DNA from: an uncultured Lachnospiraceae bacterium
GTDB lineage: Bacteria > Bacillota > Clostridia > Lachnospirales > Lachnospiraceae
DNA: 33,914 bases
Direction of reading: 5' to 3'
Assembly (NCBI GenBank): GCA_947245585.1
Contig: CAMXPV010000042.1
Location: 1 to 33,914 of the forward strand
Under the pieces are notes generated by a model. That model was not told the origin of the DNA, ran no database searches, and saw only the letters and a program-made list of their open reading frames with translations. Position numbers and translations under genes: made by a program. Shown piece by piece: positions 16,981-25,129 of the stretch (positions within the stretch are counted from its first letter, which is position 1; each line of letters begins with the position of its first letter).

Positions 16981-19110
16981 CTAAATTTTCCCGCGCAGAC
17001 TTATGATTTTTTCATACACATCAGGACGGTGCGCTTTTAAGTGCGCATCCAACAGCTCGCGGCGCTCCGTAAACCGTTTTGCAAGGTCGGGGTGCTCGCG
17101 GGCAATTTTTTCGGCAAGGTGGAGCCTGCGACGCTCAAATTCCAGGGCAATCTGCTGCTCGTCCTTCCCGGAAATCCGCGCGATCTCGGCAAGGTGCGCC
17201 TCAAGGTGCTCAAGCCATTCATCCTCGTCCATCTCGTCAAGTTGGTTCCAACTCCCGTGAATGAGCGTCTCCATATCGCCCGTGCGCTGCAGCTCTTCAA
17301 TCTGCTTATGTATTTGCCGCTCCATCTCCGCTTCGCAGTCAGAACCGTATGCCCAAAGGAACTCGTGCAGCATGCTCTCGGCGCGCTTTGCGGCGACAGA
17401 GCGTGCGCCTTTCCGGATTCCCCTGACCGGATACGGCTTTTCCAAACCGATTTCCGCAAGCGCTTTTTCAATTGTGCGCCGCACCGCGCCATTTTGGATT
17501 AATTCGCCTATGCCAAGCGTGCGCATTTGGTCGTTGAGCGCAGCCATGTGTCCCGTAAGATAAAAGGCAACGCCGCGTTTTTTAAGCGCCTCATAGAGCA
17601 ACATGAGCCGTTCCGCCGCGGTACTGTCAATGCTCCCGATTCCCGACGCGTCCACAATGACGGCGCGGGTATCGTCTAAGAGACTTTCTTCAATATCGGA
17701 CTGAAAAATGCCCACATTTGCAAAAAAGAGGTCGCTCGTAAAACGGTAAAGCACTACGTGTTCAATCGAGTAAATCTGATTGAACTGCGAAATATCATAG
17801 AAATCGTCATGCCCCGGAAGGATGCCCAAAAAACATCTCGGCGGGTTGGAGGCGCGCAGGATCACTGCCGCGAACGAGAGAATAATGCCCACAAGAACGC
17901 CGTTGATGGTTCCTAAAATCAAGACGGCAAAAAACGCGCCCATAAAGATGTAAAATTCGCTTTTGCCGGAGCGTTTTAATTTTGCGGCAAGCTTAAATTC
18001 CAACCCGCCGATCAGCGCCGTCATCACCACCGCCGTGAGAACGGGAACGGGCAGATATCCGATAAAGCCCGTCGCAAACAGCAGCACAAAAATCATGGTA
18101 ATGCCTGCGATAATGCCCGTAAGCTGTGTTTTGCCATCGTACTGGTCATTCATCGCCGTGCGCGGTACGGAGCCGTTTACGGGACAGCACCCTGTGAATG
18201 CAGAAGCAAAATTTCCGAGCGAAAATGCCAGGATTTCCTGATTGTCATTTAGTTTGTAGCCGCGCTTTAATGCGTAATTGTTTTCCGCAAGCAATGTCTG
18301 CGCCATGATCACGACAGCAACAGAAAGGCTTGCACCGATTGCGTCCGTAAAATGGATGGCAAAGAGATCTGGAAACGAAAAGCGCACAAGTCCCGCTTCG
18401 ACAGCTGAAAGGCAGACAATGCCTAAACGCTCCATCGGGGCAAAATAAGAAAAGAGTGCGCCTAAAACAATCATGACAACCGCCATCGGAAATTTGGGAC
18501 AGATACGCTTTGCCGTAAGTACGACAGTAAGGGTGATGATTCCGAGAATCAAAGAAGGCAGATTAAATAAGGTAAGCTAGCTGACGATATGCTCTAAAAG
18601 TTCAAACAGCTCCCCCGTTCCCGCCGTACCGCCAAACAGCTTTGGCACCTGCATCAAAATGACCGTGGAACATACGCCCGAAATAAAACCGCCCATGACG
18701 GGCTTTGAAATAAAATTGACAAGCTTTCCTGCGCCGAGTGCAAAAAACAACAAGAGCCATGCCCCAACATAAAAAGTCAGTACGGGAACAACCACCATTG
18801 CCTCGGCGGACTGCGCCTCTATTTCAAAGGATAACAGTGCGCCGCCGACTAACGCCGCGGGCGCGGCATCCACACCGAAAATAAATTGCGGCGAGGTGGA
18901 AAAAAGAGCAAAGACGATGATCGGGAAAACAGAGCCGTAAAGCCCGTAGACCGCGGGCAGCCCCGCAATCTGTGCGTAACCCATGGAAATCGGAATGGAC
19001 ACGGCGGCTATGATGATTCCCGCGAGGATATCCTTTGGGAGATTTTCTTTTTTATAATTTTTTAGGGTATATCCAATTTGGACATTTGGAAAGGAAATGT
19101 TCATAAACAC
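16981..19110 (-). pseudogene. SulP-family anion transporter with in-frame TAG
   Basis: A SulP (SLC26-like) transporter read leftward, 709 codons in one frame but interrupted by a TAG at 18577-18579. The 5' part (to 18580) gives 177 residues with the SulP signature start PKDILAGIIIAAVSIPISMGYAQIAGLPAVYGLYGS. After the stop, the same frame goes on LTLFNLPSLILGIITLTVVL through the remaining helices, a STAS domain (DASGIGSIDSTAAERL) and a 150-residue helical, charged C-terminal extension. One base change restores a sense codon (for example CAG, Gln). A restart at TTG 18552 is unlikely to give a working carrier. Start GTG 19110 is set by AAGGTG at 19118-19123. Codon use (GAA, CGC, GTC) differs from neighbouring genes, hinting at transfer. 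Confidence 0.85.
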
Positions 19111-19146
19111 TCACAAGCACCTTTCTGTTTGAATAGCTGCAATGTT

Positions 19147-19152
19147 ATTATA
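19147..19152 (-). promoter_or_regulatory. -10 box for the SulP gene
   Basis: Read on the minus strand, GATATAATAAC gives a perfect TATAAT about 37 bases before the GTG start. No good -35 is found 16-18 bases away, so an activator may be needed. A second GATATAATA copy lies upstream at about 19274-19283. Confidence 0.4.
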
Positions 19153-19220
19153 TCATGAAACTCGCAAACCCGCGCGTCCCGCGCTTTTTGCCCGATTTCA
19201 TCGTGCGTTTGCTCGTTAAT

Positions 19221-19273
19221 GCCGCAGGAAAAGCAAATGTCGGCTTCGCCGCCGCTTTCTTTTCCTTTGCGGC
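19221..19273. repeat. Imperfect inverted repeat upstream of the SulP gene
   Basis: GCCGCAGGAAAAG (19221-19233) faces CTTTTCCTTTGCGGC (19259-19273), giving 13 paired bases with a two-base bulge. It lies between two GATATAATA copies in a 294-base stretch (19111-19404) with no convincing gene. It could be a regulatory hairpin or the remains of a small mobile element. Confidence 0.45.
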
Positions 19274-19404
19274 TATTATATCGTGATGGGCAGAACTTGG
19301 GAATAGAAAATTATCTATAAAAACCCTCTGTACAAATCCTGCAAAATGACATAAAATCATAGCAAAGGGGAATCGGATTGTCATATGGAAGAGGAGGTGT
19401 GGAT

Positions 19405-19638
19405 ATGAAAACATATATGTTGGATTTAAATTCCATTGACAAGGTCAAGGGTTTTGTGAGTGCGATTGAAAAATTTGACGGTTACTTTGACATGGCTACA
19501 GGAAGATATGTAGTAGACGCAAAGTCTATCATGGGTATTTTTTCCATGGATTTATCGAAGAAGGTTGAATTTCGGATTTTGGAGACCAATGCGCAGATTT
19601 CCGAGGTGGAGGCGGCGATCGCTCCTTATCTTGCATAA
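19405..19638 (+). CDS. HPr-like protein lacking the phosphorylated histidine
   Basis: A 77-residue HPr-fold protein. The best preserved part is VVDAKSIMGIFSMDLSK, which equals the region around regulatory Ser46 of HPr, with S41 in the KSIMG motif. The N-terminal GLHARPA block with catalytic His15 is missing, and the protein has no histidine at all, so it cannot be the general PTS phosphocarrier. It may be a regulator phosphorylated by HPr kinase or may have lost that role. GAGGAGGTG at 19391-19399 fixes the start at 19405. Alone on its strand, ended by a good terminator. Confidence 0.8.
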   Translation: MKTYMLDLNSIDKVKGFVSAIEKFDGYFDMATGRYVVDAKSIMGIFSMDLSKKVEFRILETNAQISEVEAAIAPYLA

Positions 19639-19672
19639 TGGAAAGTGACAAAAACTGTTACGGAAAATAAAA

Positions 19673-19710
19673 CGGCTGCCGATGTGTCTGCACATTGACA
19701 GCCGCTTTTT
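19673..19710 (+). terminator. Bidirectional terminator between the HPr-like gene and rmuC
   Basis: CGGCTG (19673-19678) pairs with CAGCCG (19699-19704), with an inner ATGTG/CACAT stem and TCTG loop, followed by CTTTTT. On the minus strand the same hairpin is followed by TTTTATTTT, so it can serve both convergent genes. Confidence 0.8.
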
Positions 19711-20994
19711 CTAATCAACCGCTTCGTCGCCGATCTCTTCCAGAGCAGCCTGAAAGGGCGTATCCGCATCCGTTAATTCCTCCACGCTTCGCAGGGTGCG
19801 GGTGATTGCCCGTGTACGCCTGCCGACAATATCAGAGAGTGTTTTGTCGGCGGTCTGAATTTGTTTCTGCGCCTTGTCAAGCATATCTCCAAACTTGATA
19901 AATTCTGATTTCACGGCACGGAGCGTATCCCATACTTCCTGAGAACGCTGTTCGATTGCAAGGGTTTTAAAGCCCATCTGCAGGGAGGAGAGAAAGGCCG
20001 AGAGCGTAGTTGCGCCAACTGCCGTGATTTTATATTTGTCGCGAAGCTCCTCAAACAAAGCTGCATTTTGGACAACCTCTGCGTACAACCCTTCTGTGGG
20101 TAAAAACATCAGTGCAAAATCGGTTGTTTTCGGCGGTACGATATATTTGTCATGAATCTCTTTCGCGAAAGCGCGTATTTTAATGGTAAGGGAATGACGC
20201 GCCTCGTCGATGGCCTGTTTATCTTCCGCGTCGATCAGCCGGTTATAATCCTCAATCGGGAATTTGCTGTCAATTGGCAAAAGCAACGGGATATCTCCGT
20301 TGCCGGGAAGCTTGACGGCAAATTCGACGCGCTTTCCGTCTGCAATTTCCACATTGGTTTCATACTGCGCCGGTGCGAGAATATCGGCGAGCAGCATTTC
20401 CAGGCGGACTTCGCCATAAGTGCCGCGCTCCTTTACATTCGTAAGGGCATTTTTCAGTGACTTCGCATCGGCGGCGAGGGCTTTCATCTCACCAAGCCCC
20501 TGTCCCACGCTCTCCAGTTGTTTGCTGACCAGTTCAAAGGACTGGGCGAGCCGGGTTTCCAACGTTTTCTGCAATTTTTCGTCCACAACGCCCTGAATCT
20601 GCGTAAGCCGCTTTTCATTGCTTTCCTGTAAGGCTTTCATTTTGTTCTCAAGCGTTAAATTGATCTTTTCGATACTTTCCGTATTCGCGCGTTGGATGGA
20701 AGACAGGCGGCTGTCAACCTGTTCGCCGAATGTATGGAGCTGCTGATTGACCTCGCTGCGGTTTGAAGACAGGGTATCCTGGATGCTTTTCTGGATGACA
20801 CCGAAGCGTTCAAACTGTTCTGTTGTACCAACTGCAATCTGTTTTTGCACATCGTTTCGCTGCTCTTCCGCGTTATGTTTCAGGAGAGATGTTATTTTTT
20901 TGATGTCGGATTTTTTCCGCCCTGTAATCTGGAGCAGAATGACGACGAAAAGCAAAACGATGATTAGAATGTTTAAAATTTCCGTTAAACCCAT
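19711..20994 (-). CDS. rmuC: RmuC family DNA recombination protein
   Basis: A 427-residue protein. Residues about 5-23 (ILNILIIVLLFVVILLQ) form one membrane helix. A long coiled coil follows (about 30-190), then the RmuC nuclease-like domain: KNALTNVKERGTYGEVRLEMLLADIL, LLPIDSKFPIEDYNRL, KTTDFALMFLPTEGLYAEVV and LSAFLSSLQMGF. E. coli RmuC limits inversion at short inverted repeats; the domain resembles restriction-type endonucleases. Intact and of usual length. AGGGGAGAAA lies before its ATG, and a strong promoter sits upstream, back to back with that of smsC. Confidence 0.94.
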   Translation of the reverse strand: MGLTEILNILIIVLLFVVILLQITGRKKSDIKKITSLLKHNAEEQRNDVQKQIAVGTTEQFERFGVIQKSIQDTLSSNRSEVNQQLHTFGEQVDSRLSSIQRANTESIEKINLTLENKMKALQESNEKRLTQIQGVVDEKLQKTLETRLAQSFELVSKQLESVGQGLGEMKALAADAKSLKNALTNVKERGTYGEVRLEMLLADILAPAQYETNVEIADGKRVEFAVKLPGNGDIPLLLPIDSKFPIEDYNRLIDAEDKQAIDEARHSLTIKIRAFAKEIHDKYIVPPKTTDFALMFLPTEGLYAEVVQNAALFEELRDKYKITAVGATTLSAFLSSLQMGFKTLAIEQRSQEVWDTLRAVKSEFIKFGDMLDKAQKQIQTADKTLSDIVGRRTRAITRTLRSVEELTDADTPFQAALEEIGDEAVD

Positions 20995-21025
20995 TATGAT
21001 TTCTCCCCTTTCTGTCTAGAATGTA

Positions 21026-21054
21026 ATTATACTATGAGCGACGCGATATTTCAA
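21026..21054 (-). promoter_or_regulatory. rmuC promoter
   Basis: On the minus strand TTGAAA (21054-21049), a 17-base spacer and TATAAT (21031-21026). It is near-consensus and 32 bases before the rmuC start. Confidence 0.75.
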
Positions 21055-21092
21055 CGCTTCGGAAACAGGGTGAAATTCCCATTTGTACGGAT

Positions 21093-21121
21093 TTGCCTTT
21101 CAGCGGCATTTGTGCTAAGAT
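21093..21121 (+). promoter_or_regulatory. Promoter of the smsCB-cls-plsC operon
   Basis: TTGCCT (21093-21098), a 17-base spacer and TAAGAT (21116-21121), with TGC just before the -10 (extended -10). TCCTATTAAGGA (21123-21134) overlaps the expected start and AGGACA (21131-21136) pairs with TGTCCT (21160-21165) in the leader. These could be a Rrf2-type regulator site and an RNA hairpin; neither can be assigned from sequence alone. Confidence 0.55.
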
Positions 21122-21184
21122 ATCCTATTAAGGACATTTCCGAATCAAGCATCCGAGGGTGTCCTGTACAGACGGAGGTTTATC

Positions 21185-21913
21185 ATGCTAGAGCTTAGGA
21201 ATGTCTCTTTTCAGGCGGAAAATGAGGATAACGGAAAAGAGATAGAAATTTTGAGAGATATCAGTTTGACGATAGCGGATCAGTTTGTGGCCGTCACGGG
21301 ACCGAACGGAAGCGGAAAGTCCACGCTTGCAAAGATCGTGGCCGGCATTCTCACCCCTACGGATGGCCAGATTCTTCTGGACGGCGTGGATATCACGGAA
21401 AAATCCATCACGGAGCGGGCGAAAATGGGGATTGGATTCGCCTTTCAGCAGCCAGTCCGCTTTAAGGGAATTACGGTGAAAGACCTGCTTTCGATTGCGG
21501 CCGGAAAAGATGCGGACATGTCGGAGATCTGTTCCATGCTTTCGGAAGTGGGTCTTTGTGCCAGAGATTATGTAAACCGGGAAATCAATGCCAGTCTCTC
21601 GGGCGGAGAGTTAAAGCGAATAGAGATTGCCATGATTATGGCAAGGAAAAGCCGGTTGGCCATTTTTGACGAACCGGAGGCCGGTATTGATCTGTGGAGT
21701 TTTCAGAACCTGATCCGTGTCTTTGAGAAGATGCACGAGGAGACGAAGGGAACGATTCTGATCATTTCCCATCAGGAGAGAATATTAAATATTGCGGACC
21801 AGATCGTGCTTCTTTCAGACGGCAGGATTGAGAAAGTCGGCAGCAGAGAAGAAGTGATGCCGGAACTTTTGGGAGCGGGACGGCCCTGCAGGACGTTAGC
21901 TGAAAAAATGTAG
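21185..21913 (+). CDS. smsC: SufC-like ATPase of a minimal FeS assembly system
   Basis: A 242-residue ABC ATPase without membrane segments, resembling SufC. Walker A is GPNGSGKST (39-47), the signature is LSGGELKR with the E seen in SufC-type proteins, Walker B is LAIFDEPEAGID and the switch His is in ISHQER. It powers iron-sulfur cluster assembly on a SufB/D-like scaffold. With only one scaffold gene next to it, and no sufS, sufU or sufD, the pair is the minimal SUF-like layout known as SMS (SmsC-SmsB). The cysteine desulfurase must be encoded elsewhere, or sulfide is used directly. Confidence 0.9.
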   Translation: MLELRNVSFQAENEDNGKEIEILRDISLTIADQFVAVTGPNGSGKSTLAKIVAGILTPTDGQILLDGVDITEKSITERAKMGIGFAFQQPVRFKGITVKDLLSIAAGKDADMSEICSMLSEVGLCARDYVNREINASLSGGELKRIEIAMIMARKSRLAIFDEPEAGIDLWSFQNLIRVFEKMHEETKGTILIISHQERILNIADQIVLLSDGRIEKVGSREEVMPELLGAGRPCRTLAEKM

Positions 21914-21926
21914 AGGGAAAGAAATT

Positions 21927-22844
21927 ATGGATATTATACAACAGGAACTGCTCACGCAGGTAGCAGACCTGCATGAGGTGCCGGAAGGCGCATACAATAT
22001 TCGGGCCAATGGAGAATTGGCAGGAAGAAATACAACGGCCAATATTGATATTATTACCAAGGAGGACCGCTCAGGCATTGATATTCGGATCAAACCGGGC
22101 ACCAAGTCGGAGAGCGTGCATATTCCGGTAGTCTTAAGTAAGAGCGGACTGAAGGAGAGCGTGTACAACGATTTCTTTGTGGGAGAGGACTGTGACGTAA
22201 CCATTATAGCCGGCTGCGGTATTCACAACAGCGGTCCGGACGACTCGGCCCATTCCGGGATCCACCGCTTTTTTGTGGAGAAAAACGCGAAGGTGCGGTA
22301 TGTGGAAAAACATTACGGTTCCGGTGACGGCAGCGGGGAGAGGATCATGAATCCCACCACGGAGATTCATCTTGCCGAGGGCGCGTCTTTGGAGATGGAG
22401 ACGGTGCAGATCAAAGGGATTGACTCTACCGTGAGAACCACAAACGCAGAAGTGGCGCAGGGTGCAAGCCTGATTATCAGAGAGAAAATTATGACCCACG
22501 GAAAGCAGCACGCGGAGACAGACTTTAAGGTGGATATGGCCGGGGCGGATTCTTCTGTGAATCTGATTTCCAGATCAGTGGCAAAGGGGCGTTCCAGTCA
22601 GGTGTTTCGTAGCCGCATTGAGGGAAATGCAAGCTGCCACGGACACAGTGAATGCGATGCCATCATTATGGATGAGGCCAGTGTCAGCGCGATTCCTGAA
22701 CTGACGGCCAATGACATCGATGCAAATTTGATTCACGAGGCGGCGATCGGTAAGATCGCGGGAGAACAACTGATTAAACTCATGACGCTTGGCCTTACGG
22801 AGAAGGAAGCGGAAGAGCAGATTGTAAACGGGTTTTTAAAATGA
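21927..22844 (+). CDS. smsB: SufB/SufD-like scaffold of a minimal FeS assembly system
   Basis: A 305-residue protein with the beta-helical SufBD core, much shorter than SufB (about 465 residues) since it lacks the N-terminal region. Key blocks are EKHYGSG, NPTTEIHLAEGASLEME, SRSVAKGRSSQVFRSRIEG, CHGHSECDAIIMD and IHEAAIGKIAGEQL. Cys in HSEC and His in LIHEAAIG are candidates for the cluster- or metal-binding residues corresponding to those of SufB and SufD. It would form a complex with the SmsC ATPase. Start is clear (AGGGAAAG before ATG). The stop overlaps the cls start as ATGA. Confidence 0.9.
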   Translation: MDIIQQELLTQVADLHEVPEGAYNIRANGELAGRNTTANIDIITKEDRSGIDIRIKPGTKSESVHIPVVLSKSGLKESVYNDFFVGEDCDVTIIAGCGIHNSGPDDSAHSGIHRFFVEKNAKVRYVEKHYGSGDGSGERIMNPTTEIHLAEGASLEMETVQIKGIDSTVRTTNAEVAQGASLIIREKIMTHGKQHAETDFKVDMAGADSSVNLISRSVAKGRSSQVFRSRIEGNASCHGHSECDAIIMDEASVSAIPELTANDIDANLIHEAAIGKIAGEQLIKLMTLGLTEKEAEEQIVNGFLK

Positions 22845-24373
22845 GAAAATTTTTACAGTACGCATTAAACCGAGTGGTGATAACAGCGATCATCGTGCTT
22901 ATGCAGGTGTGCTTTTTCCTGTTTGTCCTGCTGCGATGGGGAAGCGATTATCTGTGGTTTTCCATGGTGCTTCGCTTCATCACGATGTGGGCGGTGATCT
23001 ATATTATATGGCGGCCGAATAATCCGGCTGTAAAACTGGCATGGATTGTGCCGATTTTACTGTTTCCGTTGTTTGGCGGTGTGATGTACATGCTTTTCGG
23101 CCATGTGATTGTGCCAAAAAAACTGCGGGAAAGTATGGAAAGGACGCAGGAACTGGTAAAAAAGAGCCTGGAACAGGATGAAAGTGTTTTGGAGGCACTG
23201 GAGAAGGAGGATTTAACGACAGCCAATCAGAGCCGTTATATTACTTCCTATGCGCTGACACCGGTATGGAACCATACGGAATCTGCCTATTTTCCTGATG
23301 GGGAGTCCTGGTGGAAGAGCCTGCTTGCTGATTTGGAACAGGCCAGGCATTTTATATTCCTTGAGTTTTTTATCATTAAGGAAGGGACAATGTGGAATGA
23401 GATTCTCGCCATTTTGGAGCGCAAAGCGAGTGAGGGCGTGGATGTCAGGGTAATTTATGACGATGTGGGATGCGTGTTCCTTTTGCCCAAGTACTATGAT
23501 CGGATATTGGAGAAGAAGGGGATTAAATGCGTAGCGTTTAACCGGTTGGTGCCCTTTATGTCTCTTGTGCTAAATAACAGGGATCACAGAAAGATTGTGG
23601 TTATTGACGGAAAGACGGCTTATACCGGCGGGATTAATCTTTCCGATGAGTATATCAATTATGAACATCCTTACGGAGATCACTGGAAGGATGTGGGGGT
23701 CCGTATGGAAGGGCCCGCAGTCTGGAATTTCACGGTCATGTTCTTACAGATGTGGAATATGTCCCGCTATTCGGAGGAGGATTACGGCAGGTTTCGCTAT
23801 GAGTTTACTCATCCGCCTGCGGTGGACGGTTATGTGCAGCCTTATGTGGACACGCCTCTTGACGACGAGGTCTTGGGGGAAAACGTTTATTTGAATATGA
23901 TCGGCGGCGCGAAACGCTATGTCTGGATCTACACCCCCTATTTTGTCACGGACAATGAAGTGCTGACTGCCTTGAAACTTGCCGCGAAGAGGGGCGTGGA
24001 TGTGCGTATCCTGACACCTGGAGTTCCGGATAAGAAATTCGTCTATTGGCTGACCCAGTCCAACTATCAGTATCTGATTCAGGCGGGGGTTGGCATTTAC
24101 CAGTATACGCCCGGTTTTATTCACGCAAAATGCGTGCTTGTGGATGATGAGACAGCGGTGGTGGGGACGATCAATTTTGACTACCGAAGCTTTTACCACC
24201 ACTTTGAATGCGGCGCTTTTCTCTATCGGACGCGGGCGGTGGAAGAATTAAAAAAAGATATGGAGGAGACGTTTGCCGTTTCGGAACAGATTACATTGGA
24301 ATGGTGTAAGGAGAAATTTGTAAAGACCAATATTATCGGACCGGTTTTGAAACTCCTTTCACCGCTGTTGTAG
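22841..24373 (+). CDS. cls: Cardiolipin synthase (PLD superfamily)
   Basis: A 510-residue membrane enzyme. Two N-terminal hydrophobic helices (about 10-35 and 40-60) and a third (about 65-85) precede two phospholipase D domains. First HKD motif: H249, K251, D256 in DHRKIVVID; second: H428, K430, D435 in HAKCVLVDD. Both are intact. It condenses two phosphatidylglycerols into cardiolipin and glycerol. It overlaps smsB by 4 bases, so translation is coupled to FeS assembly genes, an odd pairing. A PlsC-type gene follows after 33 bases. Confidence 0.95.
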   Translation: MRKFLQYALNRVVITAIIVLMQVCFFLFVLLRWGSDYLWFSMVLRFITMWAVIYIIWRPNNPAVKLAWIVPILLFPLFGGVMYMLFGHVIVPKKLRESMERTQELVKKSLEQDESVLEALEKEDLTTANQSRYITSYALTPVWNHTESAYFPDGESWWKSLLADLEQARHFIFLEFFIIKEGTMWNEILAILERKASEGVDVRVIYDDVGCVFLLPKYYDRILEKKGIKCVAFNRLVPFMSLVLNNRDHRKIVVIDGKTAYTGGINLSDEYINYEHPYGDHWKDVGVRMEGPAVWNFTVMFLQMWNMSRYSEEDYGRFRYEFTHPPAVDGYVQPYVDTPLDDEVLGENVYLNMIGGAKRYVWIYTPYFVTDNEVLTALKLAAKRGVDVRILTPGVPDKKFVYWLTQSNYQYLIQAGVGIYQYTPGFIHAKCVLVDDETAVVGTINFDYRSFYHHFECGAFLYRTRAVEELKKDMEETFAVSEQITLEWCKEKFVKTNIIGPVLKLLSPLL

Positions 24374-24406
24374 GAAAGAGACAGATTTCTTTGAACGGAG
24401 GAAATT

Positions 24407-25123
24407 ATGATACGTTTTATTAAGGTGATTGTGTGGAATCTGCCGAGAATCTACATGGTCCCCAAAATGGCATATAAGGCGAGACATGCGCAGAGCTATG
24501 GAGAGGAAGCCTGCTATGCTTATGCAAGACTGGCCATCAGGCGTATGATGCGCGCCGGACATATCTCGACGAAAAAATATGGTGTGGAGAATCTGCCGGG
24601 AGAGGGCGGTTATATTATGGCGCCGAACCATCAGGGAAAATACGATGCACTGGGTATTATGATATCCCATGACAAACCCTGCTCCGTGGTGATTGACGAC
24701 GCAAAATCCCACGGCTTTCTGGTGAAGCAGTTCATTGATCTGGTGCGGGGAAAACGATTGAAAAAGGATGATACCAGGCAGTCCATTGGCATCATAAAGG
24801 AATTGGCGGAGGACACCAGAAAAGGACGGCGCTTTATCATTTTCCCGGAAGGCGGATATTACCACAATCACAATACGGTGGGTGAGTTTAAGCCCGGCTG
24901 CTTTAAGAGCGCGGTGAAGGCAAGAGTGCCGATTGTGCCGGTGGCGCTAATCGATTCCTATAAGGTGTTTGAGGAGTGGACGTTAAAGAAGGTGGAGACA
25001 CAGGTTCACTTTTTGAAGGCAATCCCCTATGAGGAGTACAAAGGTATGACGACCACGGAGATTGCGGAGATGGTGAGAGACAGAATTGTAAACCGGATCA
25101 GCGAAGTGCTGAGTCCGGCATAA
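24407..25123 (+). CDS. plsC: 1-acylglycerol-3-phosphate acyltransferase (PlsC family)
   Basis: A 238-residue lysophosphatidate acyltransferase-type enzyme. NHQGKYD (H75 and D80, the NHx4D motif) carries the catalytic dyad, and FPEGGYY (146-152) is the substrate-binding FPEG motif. An N-terminal amphipathic or short membrane segment (about 1-22) anchors it. It makes phosphatidic acid by acylating lysophosphatidate. With cls upstream it forms a small phospholipid synthesis unit. CGGAGGAAA precedes the ATG. It faces tmcAL with a 6-base gap and no visible terminator. Other acyl acceptors are possible in this family. Confidence 0.88.
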   Translation: MIRFIKVIVWNLPRIYMVPKMAYKARHAQSYGEEACYAYARLAIRRMMRAGHISTKKYGVENLPGEGGYIMAPNHQGKYDALGIMISHDKPCSVVIDDAKSHGFLVKQFIDLVRGKRLKKDDTRQSIGIIKELAEDTRKGRRFIIFPEGGYYHNHNTVGEFKPGCFKSAVKARVPIVPVALIDSYKVFEEWTLKKVETQVHFLKAIPYEEYKGMTTTEIAEMVRDRIVNRISEVLSPA

Positions 25124-25129
25124 TCATAG

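Noticed and set aside
17003..17563. Plus-strand frames opposite the SulP tail
   Set aside because: Shadows of the SulP/STAS frame; composition is Arg/Ser/Cys-rich and not protein-like.
19148..19414. Minus-strand frame of 88 codons upstream of the SulP gene
   Set aside because: It runs through the hairpin and the sulP -10 box, is rich in Lys/Arg/Ala without any known motif, has no ribosome site, and another frame in the same place is also open.
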